The notes below the pieces were generated by a model. The model was not told the origin of the DNA. It saw only the letters and a program-made list of their open reading frames with translations, and did no database searches. A stretch of 64,000 nt of DNA from assembly GCA_023151255.1 (NCBI GenBank), contig JAKLJG010000011.1:29881-93880 (forward strand), read 5' to 3'. This document shows, piece by piece, positions 18,674 through 26,670 of the stretch. Each line of letters opens with the position of its first letter. Position 1 is the first letter of the stretch. A program made the position numbers and the translations under genes. The stretch is from Cyclobacteriaceae bacterium (lineage in GTDB: Bacteria; Bacteroidota; Bacteroidia; Cytophagales; Cyclobacteriaceae).

Positions 18674-19857
18674 TGCGGTACAACGTTGATTTAAACGGAT
18701 ATTACGGAGATTTTGGTGGTGCTTTTATACCCGAATTGCTGCATGCAAACATCGAAGAGCTCAGACAAACCTACCTGACCATATTAAATGACGAATCATT
18801 TCAAAAGGAATTTATTCAACTGTTACGCGATTATGCCGGCCGGCCTACACCTTTATACTTCGCTTCGAGGCTATCGGAAAAATATCACGCGCGTATTTAC
18901 CTGAAACGCGAAGATTTGTGCCATACCGGTGCGCATAAAATCAATAACACCATCGGGCAGATCCTGTTGGCCAGGCGCTTAAATAAACAGAAGATAATTG
19001 CTGAAACCGGAGCCGGCCAGCACGGTGTAGCAACCGCTACGGTATGCGCCTTGATGGGAATGCACTGCACGGTGTACATGGGACAACTGGATATGGAGCG
19101 GCAGCACCCGAATGTTGAGCGTATGAAGTTGCTGGGTGCCACCGTGGTACCGGTAACATCTGGTAATAGAACATTGAAAGACGCCACCAATGAAGCCATG
19201 CGCCATTGGATTAACCACCCGAAAGACACACATTATATTATCGGGTCGGTAGTAGGCCCGCACCCGTACCCGGATATGGTTGCCCGCTTTCAATCAGTAA
19301 TCAGTCAGGAAATGAAGTATCAATTAACCGAAAAAGAAGGCAATCCTTATCCCGATTATGTAATTGCCTGCGTAGGTGGCGGCAGCAATGCGGCTGGTTG
19401 TTTTTATCATTATCTCGATGACGAGCAAGTTAACCTGGTTGGAGTTGAAGCAGCCGGAAAAGGTGTTAACACTGGCCAATCGGCAGCCACAACAGCGCTT
19501 GGTAAACCCGGTATATTACACGGAAGTAAAACACTGTTGATGCAAACCAATGACGGGCAGGTTATTGAACCTTACTCGATTTCGGCAGGTCTCGATTATC
19601 CGGGAATCGGGCCGCTCCATGCCAATTTGCATAAAACAGGCAGGGTTGAATTTATTCATGCTACCGATGATGAAGCGATGAAGGCCGGATTGGAACTTTG
19701 CCGGATGGAGGGTATCATACCGGCTGTAGAAAGCGCGCATGCACTGGCTGCGCTATCAAAACTTAGCTTTGATAACGATGACGTAGTGGTTGTCAATCTT
19801 TCCGGAAGAGGAGACAAGGATTTGGAGACCTATATCCGGTGGAATATGAAACAATGA
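18670..19857 (+). CDS. trpB: Tryptophan synthase beta subunit
   Basis: The 395-residue PLP enzyme condenses indole with serine. PLP lysine is in [11 protein letters not shown] near residue 94; other motifs are [32 protein letters not shown] (phosphate-binding loop) and NLSGRGDKD at the C-terminus. Length and motifs match the TrpB1 type that works with TrpA. The next gene is a lipoprotein and trpA follows that, an unusual gap between the two synthase subunits. Confidence 0.96.
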   Translation: MMRYNVDLNGYYGDFGGAFIPELLHANIEELRQTYLTILNDESFQKEFIQLLRDYAGRPTPLYFASRLSEKYHARIYLKREDLCHTGAHKINNTIGQILLARRLNKQKIIAETGAGQHGVATATVCALMGMHCTVYMGQLDMERQHPNVERMKLLGATVVPVTSGNRTLKDATNEAMRHWINHPKDTHYIIGSVVGPHPYPDMVARFQSVISQEMKYQLTEKEGNPYPDYVIACVGGGSNAAGCFYHYLDDEQVNLVGVEAAGKGVNTGQSAATTALGKPGILHGSKTLLMQTNDGQVIEPYSISAGLDYPGIGPLHANLHKTGRVEFIHATDDEAMKAGLELCRMEGIIPAVESAHALAALSKLSFDNDDVVVVNLSGRGDKDLETYIRWNMKQ

Positions 19858-19926
19858 GTATGCAGTAATTGTGCATGGAGTAGGTTATGTTCGCTCTTTC
19901 CGTTTTATAATTAAATTAGCTAAAGT

Positions 19927-20841
19927 ATGAATTTCAGTAAATCATTTCTTCCTTACCTGGTGATGGGTATGCTTACCGGCTGCACCGGCCCGAAAAAGCA
20001 AAATGAAACCCCGATTGATGTTGATGCTTACAAAAAGGAAATTGCAAACTGGCAACAACAACGCAATGCTTACCAGGTTAGTGAAAACGGATGGGTGAAC
20101 CTGGCCGGTTTGTTCTGGCTGAAAGAAGGCATTAACTCATTTGGCAGCGGTAAAATGAACGATTTGATTTTTCCGCAAGATAAAATTCCGGAGCAGGCAG
20201 GCTATTTCGTTGTGCAGGGAAACACGGTTACTGTAAAGGCCAATCCTGACGTAAAGTTCTTGCTTAATGGAAAGGATAGTGATGGAGGTATTTTATTTCA
20301 TCCGGATTCAGGACGCATCATGATGGCCTACGGTCCACTACGTTGGTTTGTAATTAAACGGGAGGATAAACTGGGCATACGACTGCGTGATCTGGAGCAT
20401 CCGTTGCTGAAGGAATTTAAGGGGATAGAGTTTTATCCTGTTGACCCGGTTTGGCGGCTTGAGGGCAGGGTTGAGTGGGCCGATTCGTCACGAACCATTG
20501 AAATCACCAACGTACTAGGTCAAACTCTGCAGCAACGCTCAGTGGGTACCTTGATTTTCGATTATGCAGGAAAAACCTACCGGCTTGATGCGCTTGATGA
20601 AGGCAACGATGAATTCTTCATCATTTTTGGCGATGAGACAAACGCCCGCGAAACATACGGTGCCGGCAGGTACCTGTATGTGCCCCTGCCCGACAGTACC
20701 GGTCGGGTCATCATTGACTTTAACAAAGCGTACAACCCGCCATGTGCCTTTACCGAGTTTGCCACCTGCCCGCTGCCGCCAAAGCAAAACGTGCTTCCTT
20801 TTGCTGTTACGGCAGGTGAGAAAAACTATGGAAACCACTAA
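19927..20841 (+). CDS. DUF1684-family lipoprotein inside the trp operon
   Basis: The 304-residue protein has a lipoprotein signal (MLTGC lipobox, Cys near residue 19). The body matches the DUF1684 family: NGWVNLAGLFWLKEG near the start and a C-terminal YLYVPLPDSTG, DFNKAYNPPCAF and ATCPLPPKQN. The family function is not known; the protein should be anchored in the envelope. It lies between trpB (69 bp upstream) and trpA (overlapping), so it is probably co-transcribed with the trp genes although no role in tryptophan synthesis is evident. Confidence 0.85.
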   Translation: MNFSKSFLPYLVMGMLTGCTGPKKQNETPIDVDAYKKEIANWQQQRNAYQVSENGWVNLAGLFWLKEGINSFGSGKMNDLIFPQDKIPEQAGYFVVQGNTVTVKANPDVKFLLNGKDSDGGILFHPDSGRIMMAYGPLRWFVIKREDKLGIRLRDLEHPLLKEFKGIEFYPVDPVWRLEGRVEWADSSRTIEITNVLGQTLQQRSVGTLIFDYAGKTYRLDALDEGNDEFFIIFGDETNARETYGAGRYLYVPLPDSTGRVIIDFNKAYNPPCAFTEFATCPLPPKQNVLPFAVTAGEKNYGNH

Positions 20842-21610
20842 TATGCAGAACCGGCTTGATGATTTGTTTAAACGTAAGAAGCACGGCATTCTGTCGGTTT
20901 TTTATACAGCCGGCTTTCCTTACCTGGAAGATACCGTCCGTATTGCAGAAGAACTGGAGCAGGCCGGTGCCGATATGATAGAGATAGGTATTCCATTCTC
21001 CGATCCAATAGCCGATGGGCCGGTTATTCAGCACAGTAATAATGTGGCGATTGGTAATGGTATTACTCTGGGCATTATTTTTCAACAGGTTGAGGTCATT
21101 CGCAAAACCGTACAACTGCCGATTGTACTGATGGGCTACCTGAATCCGGTTATGCAGTTTGGGATGGAAAAGTTTGTATCGGAGTGTAGCCGTACCGGTG
21201 TTGACGGGGTTATTCTTCCGGATTTACCGGTTGATGAGTATGTTCACCGGTATAAGCAATTATTTGAGCATTATGCCGTGCGTTTTTCATTTCTGATTAC
21301 GCCAACCACATCCGAAGAACGAATCCGGTTGCTGGATGCATGCAGTAGTGGGTTTATTTATGCCGTTGCTGCTTCCGGTACAACCGGGGTGAGGGGGGCA
21401 TTCACCTCTGACCAACAAGTGTATTTTCACCGGCTAAAGGAAATGCAACTGAAGAACCCATTTATGGTTGGGTTTGGCATCTCCACTCATGCAACTTTTA
21501 ACGAGGCCTGTCGCTATGGGTCGGGGGTTATTATTGGTAGTGCGTTTATTCAGGCCCTTGCAGAAAATGTTCAGGTAAGCGGGTTTATTCATGCAGTACG
21601 TCCGAAATAA
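20828..21610 (+). CDS. trpA: Tryptophan synthase alpha subunit
   Basis: TrpA cleaves indole-glycerol phosphate and passes indole to TrpB. Motifs: FYTAGFPYLEDT, MIEIGIPFSDPIADGPVIQ (catalytic Glu and Asp), LMGYLNPVMQFG, GVILPDLPVDEY, YAVAASGTTGVRG and VGFGISTHA. The ATG at 20828 is preferred because AGGTGAG lies 7 bases upstream; an ATG at 20843 is the alternative and would give 255 residues. The frame is open much further upstream but that part overlaps the DUF1684 gene. The start overlaps the lipoprotein stop by 14 bp. Confidence 0.94.
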   Translation: METTNMQNRLDDLFKRKKHGILSVFYTAGFPYLEDTVRIAEELEQAGADMIEIGIPFSDPIADGPVIQHSNNVAIGNGITLGIIFQQVEVIRKTVQLPIVLMGYLNPVMQFGMEKFVSECSRTGVDGVILPDLPVDEYVHRYKQLFEHYAVRFSFLITPTTSEERIRLLDACSSGFIYAVAASGTTGVRGAFTSDQQVYFHRLKEMQLKNPFMVGFGISTHATFNEACRYGSGVIIGSAFIQALAENVQVSGFIHAVRPK

Positions 21611-21640
21611 AAAGTCCCGGTGATGAACCGGGACTTTTGG
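21611..21640 (+). terminator. Intrinsic terminator at the end of the trp operon
   Basis: The 11-bp perfect stem AAAGTCCCGGT (21611-21621) with ACCGGGACTTT (21627-21637), loop of five, begins directly after the trpA stop. The A and T ends of the stem give it a T-tract on both strands, so it may also stop transcription from the opposite side. Confidence 0.85.
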
Positions 21641-21739
21641 TTGGCAGCAGTTCCGTAAAACGTTTTGGGTTTGTTGCTGCAGGTTCTAAAAGAGCCTTGA
21701 AGAAAACGTTTCGGCTACAACTGCTTCAGGTACCCGCCT

Positions 21740-22177
21740 TTAGTGTACTTCAATGGCTTTCGGTTTTACCTTGGCTTCTACTTCTTTCGGAAGTACGAGA
21801 CGGAGAATGCCATTTTCATACCGCGCATCAACTTTGTCGGTTTTCACATTTTCTGGCAGTGTGAATGACCTGCTGAAGTTGGTGTAGTTGTACTCTTTGC
21901 GGGTGTAGTTCTTTTCTTTGCTTTCTTTTTCGGTCTTCTTTTCGCAGGCAATGGTCAGCACGCCATTTTCTACCGTAATGTTGAAGTCTTTTTTGTCGAG
22001 ACCGGGTGCAGCCAGTTCGATCTCGAATTCTTTCTCTTTTTCAATAACATTAACAGCAGGTACAACGTGCATCCGCTTCATCCAGTCGGCATCGAAGAAG
22101 CGGTCGTTGTCAAAGAAGTCAGTCAGCCAACCTTCGTTAAACAGCGAAGGGAATCCGGTTCTTTTCATTAGTGTCAT
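21740..22177 (-). CDS. Hsp20/alpha-crystallin small heat shock protein
   Basis: The 145-residue chaperone has the alpha-crystallin domain from about residue 40: PAVNVIEKEKEFEIELAAPG, KKDFNITVENGVLTI, FSRSFTLPENV and the C-terminal ARYENGILRLVLPK. It holds unfolded proteins during stress. An unusually strong ribosome binding site (AGGAGG, 4 bases before the ATG) is present, which is rare for this phylum and suggests high translation on demand. The gene stands alone between the trp operon terminator and an M14 peptidase. Confidence 0.93.
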   Translation of the reverse strand: MTLMKRTGFPSLFNEGWLTDFFDNDRFFDADWMKRMHVVPAVNVIEKEKEFEIELAAPGLDKKDFNITVENGVLTIACEKKTEKESKEKNYTRKEYNYTNFSRSFTLPENVKTDKVDARYENGILRLVLPKEVEAKVKPKAIEVH

Positions 22178-22356
22178 ACTTCCTCCTTTTTTTGATTTGT
22201 GCCATGAAGTAAAAACCGGAATACCAGAAATGCCATGATGCAGGACATATCCGGTGACTGATATTTGTCAGATTTTTTTGTTATGCTAAGGCGTGGCTCA
22301 GCATCTCTTTTTTTTACACTATATGCAAGCGGGTATCAGCGGTTAGGTTGCCGCAA

Positions 22357-24903
22357 TTACTCAGAAGGGCTAAAGTTAGGTACTGTAATAACCGGCCCGA
22401 AGAACAAGGCATTCAGAAACAGTTTATTTGTGCCGTACCAGGTACCCCTGAAGTTTGGGTTATCCGAGAACATAATTATCCGGCCCTGGCCTTCTCCACT
22501 TAACAGGATGGCGGCCGAGTTGGCCACTTTGGGCGCAGTGGCTTTATGCAGGTAGCCGCCAATCAGCGGGTTGGCTTTGTATTTTGCTACGGTGGTGTAC
22601 GGGTTTTTGCTGGGTTGTAAAAAGGTCAACCCATTCCGGTATACAGCTACATTGCGGTCGGTGTACCCAAAGCCAATAGGATTGGTAACGTCCAGGTCAA
22701 CCTGGAAAATGGAGCCACCAATATTACGGGCGCCTTCCTTGTTGGCGGCATCTTCGTAGTTTACACGGGGTTTATTTTTAACGGTATCGGTGGGCACCAG
22801 CTTTTCTTTTGTAAGTCCCTGTTTAATGGCCCACTCGCTGGCAGTTTTAAAAGTAATAAGTGTACCTCCGGTTTGAATCCAGTTCTTTATTCTATCAACT
22901 GTTGATTTATCCAGCATATAGGTTCCGCTCACCATTACCAGCACGTTATAATTAGACCAGTTAACCCGGCCGGTATTGGTAACATCTATTTTGGTTATCG
23001 GCATACCGATGCGCTGATCTAACAGGTGCCATACTTCTCCTGCTTCGTAGCCGCTAACTCCGTTTCCAATCAGCATGGCTGCGTTAATCTTCTTTAACGG
23101 AACAGCAAAGCCCGAACCTAAATCAATGCCTTTAACATTATACCCGGTCTCAACCGTGTAAACATCGGTGGCGCAGGCTGCGCTAACTTTTTTAATGCGC
23201 TCATAAAGCTGATCGCCATCCAGTGTTTGCTGTTGAACCGGAATGATAAGCGTACCCTGACGGAAATTTTTCTCCTTTCCGTTAACCATGGCACTGAACG
23301 ACTTGAACGCAGTTTTCACAATTACATCTTCCTGCTGCAACAGGTAGAGGGCTTTGTGGGCCTGGTAATCGGTTTGTTCAATCAAGTAGGCGTAGTTGCT
23401 TCGGGCAACCGGTGCGGCAGTTTTTTCCAAATCTTTTACTATACGCTCTCCTTTTGTCACCGGTCCGCGAATTTCACTATGCGGCATATTGAATGCGTGT
23501 ACAAGCGACCAAGTGGAGGCATCGTAAAAAATACTGTCGGTATAACTAATATCTTTTTCGAAGGCCGAGCGTACCATGATGTAATTAGATTGTTCGGTAG
23601 GAACAATAAAAGCTTTTCCTTTTTCATAGTTCTTGCCGCCCATCGCCATATCGCGGGGCAGATCGAACACTTCGATGTCGTGCATGCGCAGCAGATTTAC
23701 AAAGGAAAAGGTTCGACTCAGGTCATTAGCATCACCAAATACATAACCCTTAACCGGGTTGGCTTTAGCCTGGGTTGCGGCTGTACGGAAAAAGTTCAAC
23801 CGCAGGTTAATTAGTGTTTCACGTTCGGCTATGGAAGCACGAATAGTTGCCAGTGAAGCGGTAAACTGGTTACGGATAGTAAAGGCAAAGGTGAGGGGAA
23901 CGGTGGTGGTTTCCTGCAGATGTCCGCGCGAACTGGCCTGTTCAAACAGAAATCCGGCACCACCATAAAAGTTTACATAGCTCGATCCGTATCCGGGATA
24001 GAGTTTATCAAATGCTTCTTTGGTGAAATACTGTGAGCCGATGCCATCCATGGCTTTGGCAAAATATTCTCCGAATTTCGGGTAGAGCACATCATAAAGT
24101 TGGGCAGGAACAATAGGGTTGTTGCTGCTGTTTTTACCCGGATCAAAATAAAAGGTTGAGTTGGTGCCCATTTCATGGTGGTCGGTCATTACGTAAGGGC
24201 GCCACTGGTGAAAGAGTTTAAGACGGTTGCGGCTTTCGGGGTGAACACCCAGAAACCAGTCGCGGTTCAGGTCAAACCAGTAGTGATTGGTTCTGCCCCC
24301 CGGCCATACTTCGTTGTGCTCACGATCCAACGGATCGCCAGCCAAAGCGGAGGCTTTATGCATGTTCGCCCAATGGCTGTGGCGGTCGCGGCCATCGGGA
24401 TTATACACCGGGTCGAGCAGAATAACCATGTTCTTCAGCCAGTTCAGTGTTTCTTCGTCTTCGCTGGCGGTGAGGTAATAAGCAGTAAGCATGGCAGCTT
24501 CGGTGCTGGAGGGCTCATTACCGTGAACATTATAACCGAGCAGAATGACCAACGGCACATTATTGTATTGAGTTGATGTATTTCGCTGCAGATGCTTTTG
24601 ACGGATGTCTTCCAGGTTCGCATGGTTGTCGGGGGAGGTAATGATGGCCGTAATTTGCGGACGGTGTTCATAGGTCTTGCCAATTTCGAGCAAGGTCATG
24701 CGGGCAGAAAGTGCATCCAGCGTTTTGAAATATTCCACCACTTTATCATGCCGGGTGTGATGTGTTCCGATCGGGTAACCGAGAAATTGTTCGGGTGTAG
24801 GAATCTGACTATTTATTTTTTGCGCTTGCGGATAGAAGTAGGTGGGTTGGCCGCTAAGTAAACTACTGAATAAGAAGCAATGTGCAATCAGGATATTTTT
24901 CAT
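22357..24903 (-). CDS. Secreted M14-family zinc carboxypeptidase
   Basis: The 848-residue exported peptidase has an N-terminal signal peptide. Zinc ligands are seen in NVHGNEPSSTEA (H-x-x-E, near residue 125) and TDHHEMG (near residue 250). YNPDGRDRH and DLNRDW are typical substrate-pocket motifs and FLFEQAS supplies the likely catalytic Glu. The C-terminal ~350 residues resemble the amidotransferase-like extension common in Bacteroidota M14 proteins. It probably trims peptides in the periplasm or outside the cell for nutrition. It is a single gene with no close partner. Confidence 0.9.
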   Translation of the reverse strand: MKNILIAHCFLFSSLLSGQPTYFYPQAQKINSQIPTPEQFLGYPIGTHHTRHDKVVEYFKTLDALSARMTLLEIGKTYEHRPQITAIITSPDNHANLEDIRQKHLQRNTSTQYNNVPLVILLGYNVHGNEPSSTEAAMLTAYYLTASEDEETLNWLKNMVILLDPVYNPDGRDRHSHWANMHKASALAGDPLDREHNEVWPGGRTNHYWFDLNRDWFLGVHPESRNRLKLFHQWRPYVMTDHHEMGTNSTFYFDPGKNSSNNPIVPAQLYDVLYPKFGEYFAKAMDGIGSQYFTKEAFDKLYPGYGSSYVNFYGGAGFLFEQASSRGHLQETTTVPLTFAFTIRNQFTASLATIRASIAERETLINLRLNFFRTAATQAKANPVKGYVFGDANDLSRTFSFVNLLRMHDIEVFDLPRDMAMGGKNYEKGKAFIVPTEQSNYIMVRSAFEKDISYTDSIFYDASTWSLVHAFNMPHSEIRGPVTKGERIVKDLEKTAAPVARSNYAYLIEQTDYQAHKALYLLQQEDVIVKTAFKSFSAMVNGKEKNFRQGTLIIPVQQQTLDGDQLYERIKKVSAACATDVYTVETGYNVKGIDLGSGFAVPLKKINAAMLIGNGVSGYEAGEVWHLLDQRIGMPITKIDVTNTGRVNWSNYNVLVMVSGTYMLDKSTVDRIKNWIQTGGTLITFKTASEWAIKQGLTKEKLVPTDTVKNKPRVNYEDAANKEGARNIGGSIFQVDLDVTNPIGFGYTDRNVAVYRNGLTFLQPSKNPYTTVAKYKANPLIGGYLHKATAPKVANSAAILLSGEGQGRIIMFSDNPNFRGTWYGTNKLFLNALFFGPVITVPNFSPSE

Positions 24904-24998
24904 GGTAATCAGTTTAATTTTTTTCTGCTTAGGAGTATCCGACTTGAGTTCTGAAATGAAGTATTCACTATAAAGAAGGGTTTAAATTACTTATCCCA

Positions 24999-25047
24999 GA
25001 GTCGCAGAGCTTTGCAATTTCTTAGCGTCTCTGCGTCTTTGCGATTT
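24999..25047. repeat. Intergenic GCGTCTCTGCGTCTTTGCG-type repeat
   Basis: The 184-bp gap between two peptidase genes contains CGCAGAG, a spacer and then GCGTCTCTGCGTCTTTGCG. The two halves form an imperfect inverted repeat (CGCAGAG with CTCTGCG). Repeats of this wording recur in intergenic DNA of many bacteria; I see one copy in this window. The rest of the gap shows nothing clear. Confidence 0.5.
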
Positions 25048-25087
25048 TTGTCATTCCCTATACTGAAGGTGATATATGAATTTGTAA

Positions 25088-26518
25088 CTACTTCCCGATC
25101 GGGGGTGGCCCCGGAGGAATCAACCCGCTGTACACATGGTCGCCTTTGCGTTGTTTAAACTCCGCTTTTACGGCCTCCACTTTCTTCGGGTCTTCAAATA
25201 AATCCACCATTGTTAATGCCAGCGTTTTTGATGCGTGCATCATGCCTTTATGCCCAATGGACATGCCGCCACAGGCCACTACGGCCCAGGAATGCCATGG
25301 CGTTCCGATCGGAGCAGTTGCTGCACTTAACCGAATGGTTGGTACTACCCAGCTTACATCGCCAACATCGGTGCTGCCGCCACCGGCATTGGGGTCGGTT
25401 GCTTCCAACGGTTCAACTTTGCTGTGCAGCCCTACTTGTGGTTTTCCGGTTGCTTCCTGAATTTTTTTTGCGAAGGCAACTTCCGTATCAGTGTAAGTGA
25501 TCGGACCGAGGTACTCCAGGTTTTTTTGGATCAGTTCTGCGCCTGTGCGGTTAACCAGGATTTCATATATGCCCGATACCAGGCTGACTTTATATTCCAC
25601 ATTAGCCATGATGGCTGCGCCCTCGGCCATTTTCATCACACGCTGGTAAACTTCATTCATGGTTTCGCGTTTTGGATCGCGTACGCGTACCCACAAGCGC
25701 GCGTAATCAGGTACTACATTCACCACCTGGCCGCCATCCTGAATGTGGTAGTGTATTCTCGTACTCGGGCGGATGTGTTCGCGGTAGTAGTTTATCCCTG
25801 ACGTGTATAGTTCAAGGGCGTCTGATGCGCTTCTTCCATTCCACGGATCGGCTGACGCATGGGCTGCCTGGCCGTAAAACTCAACAATAAAATCAACCAG
25901 CGATAAACCTGTTTGTACCGCAGCCTTCGTTTCGGCTCCCGGATGCCAGTCGAGGCATACATCCACATCCTTAAACAGGCCGGCCCGGATCATCCACAAC
26001 TTTCCGAAGAATTTTTCTTCAGCCGGTGTTCCGAAAAACTTGATGGTGCCTTTTAGTTTCCCCTGTTCAATCAACTGCTTTATTGCAACGGCAGCACCCA
26101 GGCTGGCTGTACCAAACAGGTTGTGCCCGCAGCCATGGCCGGGCTTACCATCTTCCAGTGGATCTTTGGTTGGAACAGCCTTTTGTGATAAGCCTGGCAG
26201 GGCATCAAATTCGCCCAGTATGCCGATAACCGGGCTGCCGGTGCCATACGTGGCTACAAAGGCGGTGGGTATTTCAGCTACACCCCGCTCCACTTTAAAG
26301 CCGTTGGCTTCGGCATAATCGGCAAGCAGTTTAGCTGATTGGTTTTCATTAAATGCGGTTTCGGCAAAGGCCCATATCTGGTTACTGGTACTGATCATTT
26401 TATCTTGCTGATTTTCAACAGCCTGAACAACCAGTTTTTTGTTGGGTGAGATTTTTTGTCCCTGGGCAAGTACGGTGCCTGAACACAGCAAAAGGATAAA
26501 ACGTATGGATCGGATCAT
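25088..26518 (-). CDS. Exported M20-family amidohydrolase
   Basis: The 476-residue metallohydrolase resembles aminobenzoyl-glutamate or aminoacyl hydrolases. Metal-ligand motifs: GHGCGHNLFG, GTPAEEKFFGK, CLDWHPGAETK and a C-terminal SIGHKGMMHAS. The chosen ATG begins MIRSIRFILLLCSGTVLAQG, a clear signal peptide; the frame extends 15 codons upstream but that would bury the signal. It probably cleaves amide bonds of small N-acyl compounds in the periplasm. It is divergent from the TonB receptor gene. Confidence 0.88.
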   Translation of the reverse strand: MIRSIRFILLLCSGTVLAQGQKISPNKKLVVQAVENQQDKMISTSNQIWAFAETAFNENQSAKLLADYAEANGFKVERGVAEIPTAFVATYGTGSPVIGILGEFDALPGLSQKAVPTKDPLEDGKPGHGCGHNLFGTASLGAAVAIKQLIEQGKLKGTIKFFGTPAEEKFFGKLWMIRAGLFKDVDVCLDWHPGAETKAAVQTGLSLVDFIVEFYGQAAHASADPWNGRSASDALELYTSGINYYREHIRPSTRIHYHIQDGGQVVNVVPDYARLWVRVRDPKRETMNEVYQRVMKMAEGAAIMANVEYKVSLVSGIYEILVNRTGAELIQKNLEYLGPITYTDTEVAFAKKIQEATGKPQVGLHSKVEPLEATDPNAGGGSTDVGDVSWVVPTIRLSAATAPIGTPWHSWAVVACGGMSIGHKGMMHASKTLALTMVDLFEDPKKVEAVKAEFKQRKGDHVYSGLIPPGPPPIGK

Positions 26519-26670
26519 GATTAAATTTTTTATACAACCTATTGATTTCCGGATAAGCTTCAAAATATCTGAACCTGTAAAAACAGTTTCTTGATACGAG
26601 GCATCATTTATTTAGAAGCGGTTTTAAACATACCTGTAACATTTTATGTTTACAATCTACAAATGGCTGT

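Noticed and set aside
20564..20827. N-terminal extension of trpA
   Set aside because: It overlaps the DUF1684 coding region and has no TrpA similarity; a good ribosome binding site lies before ATG 20828.
23227..23814. Plus-strand frame of 195 codons within the M14 peptidase gene
   Set aside because: It is antisense to a well-supported coding region with zinc-site motifs and shows no domain of its own.
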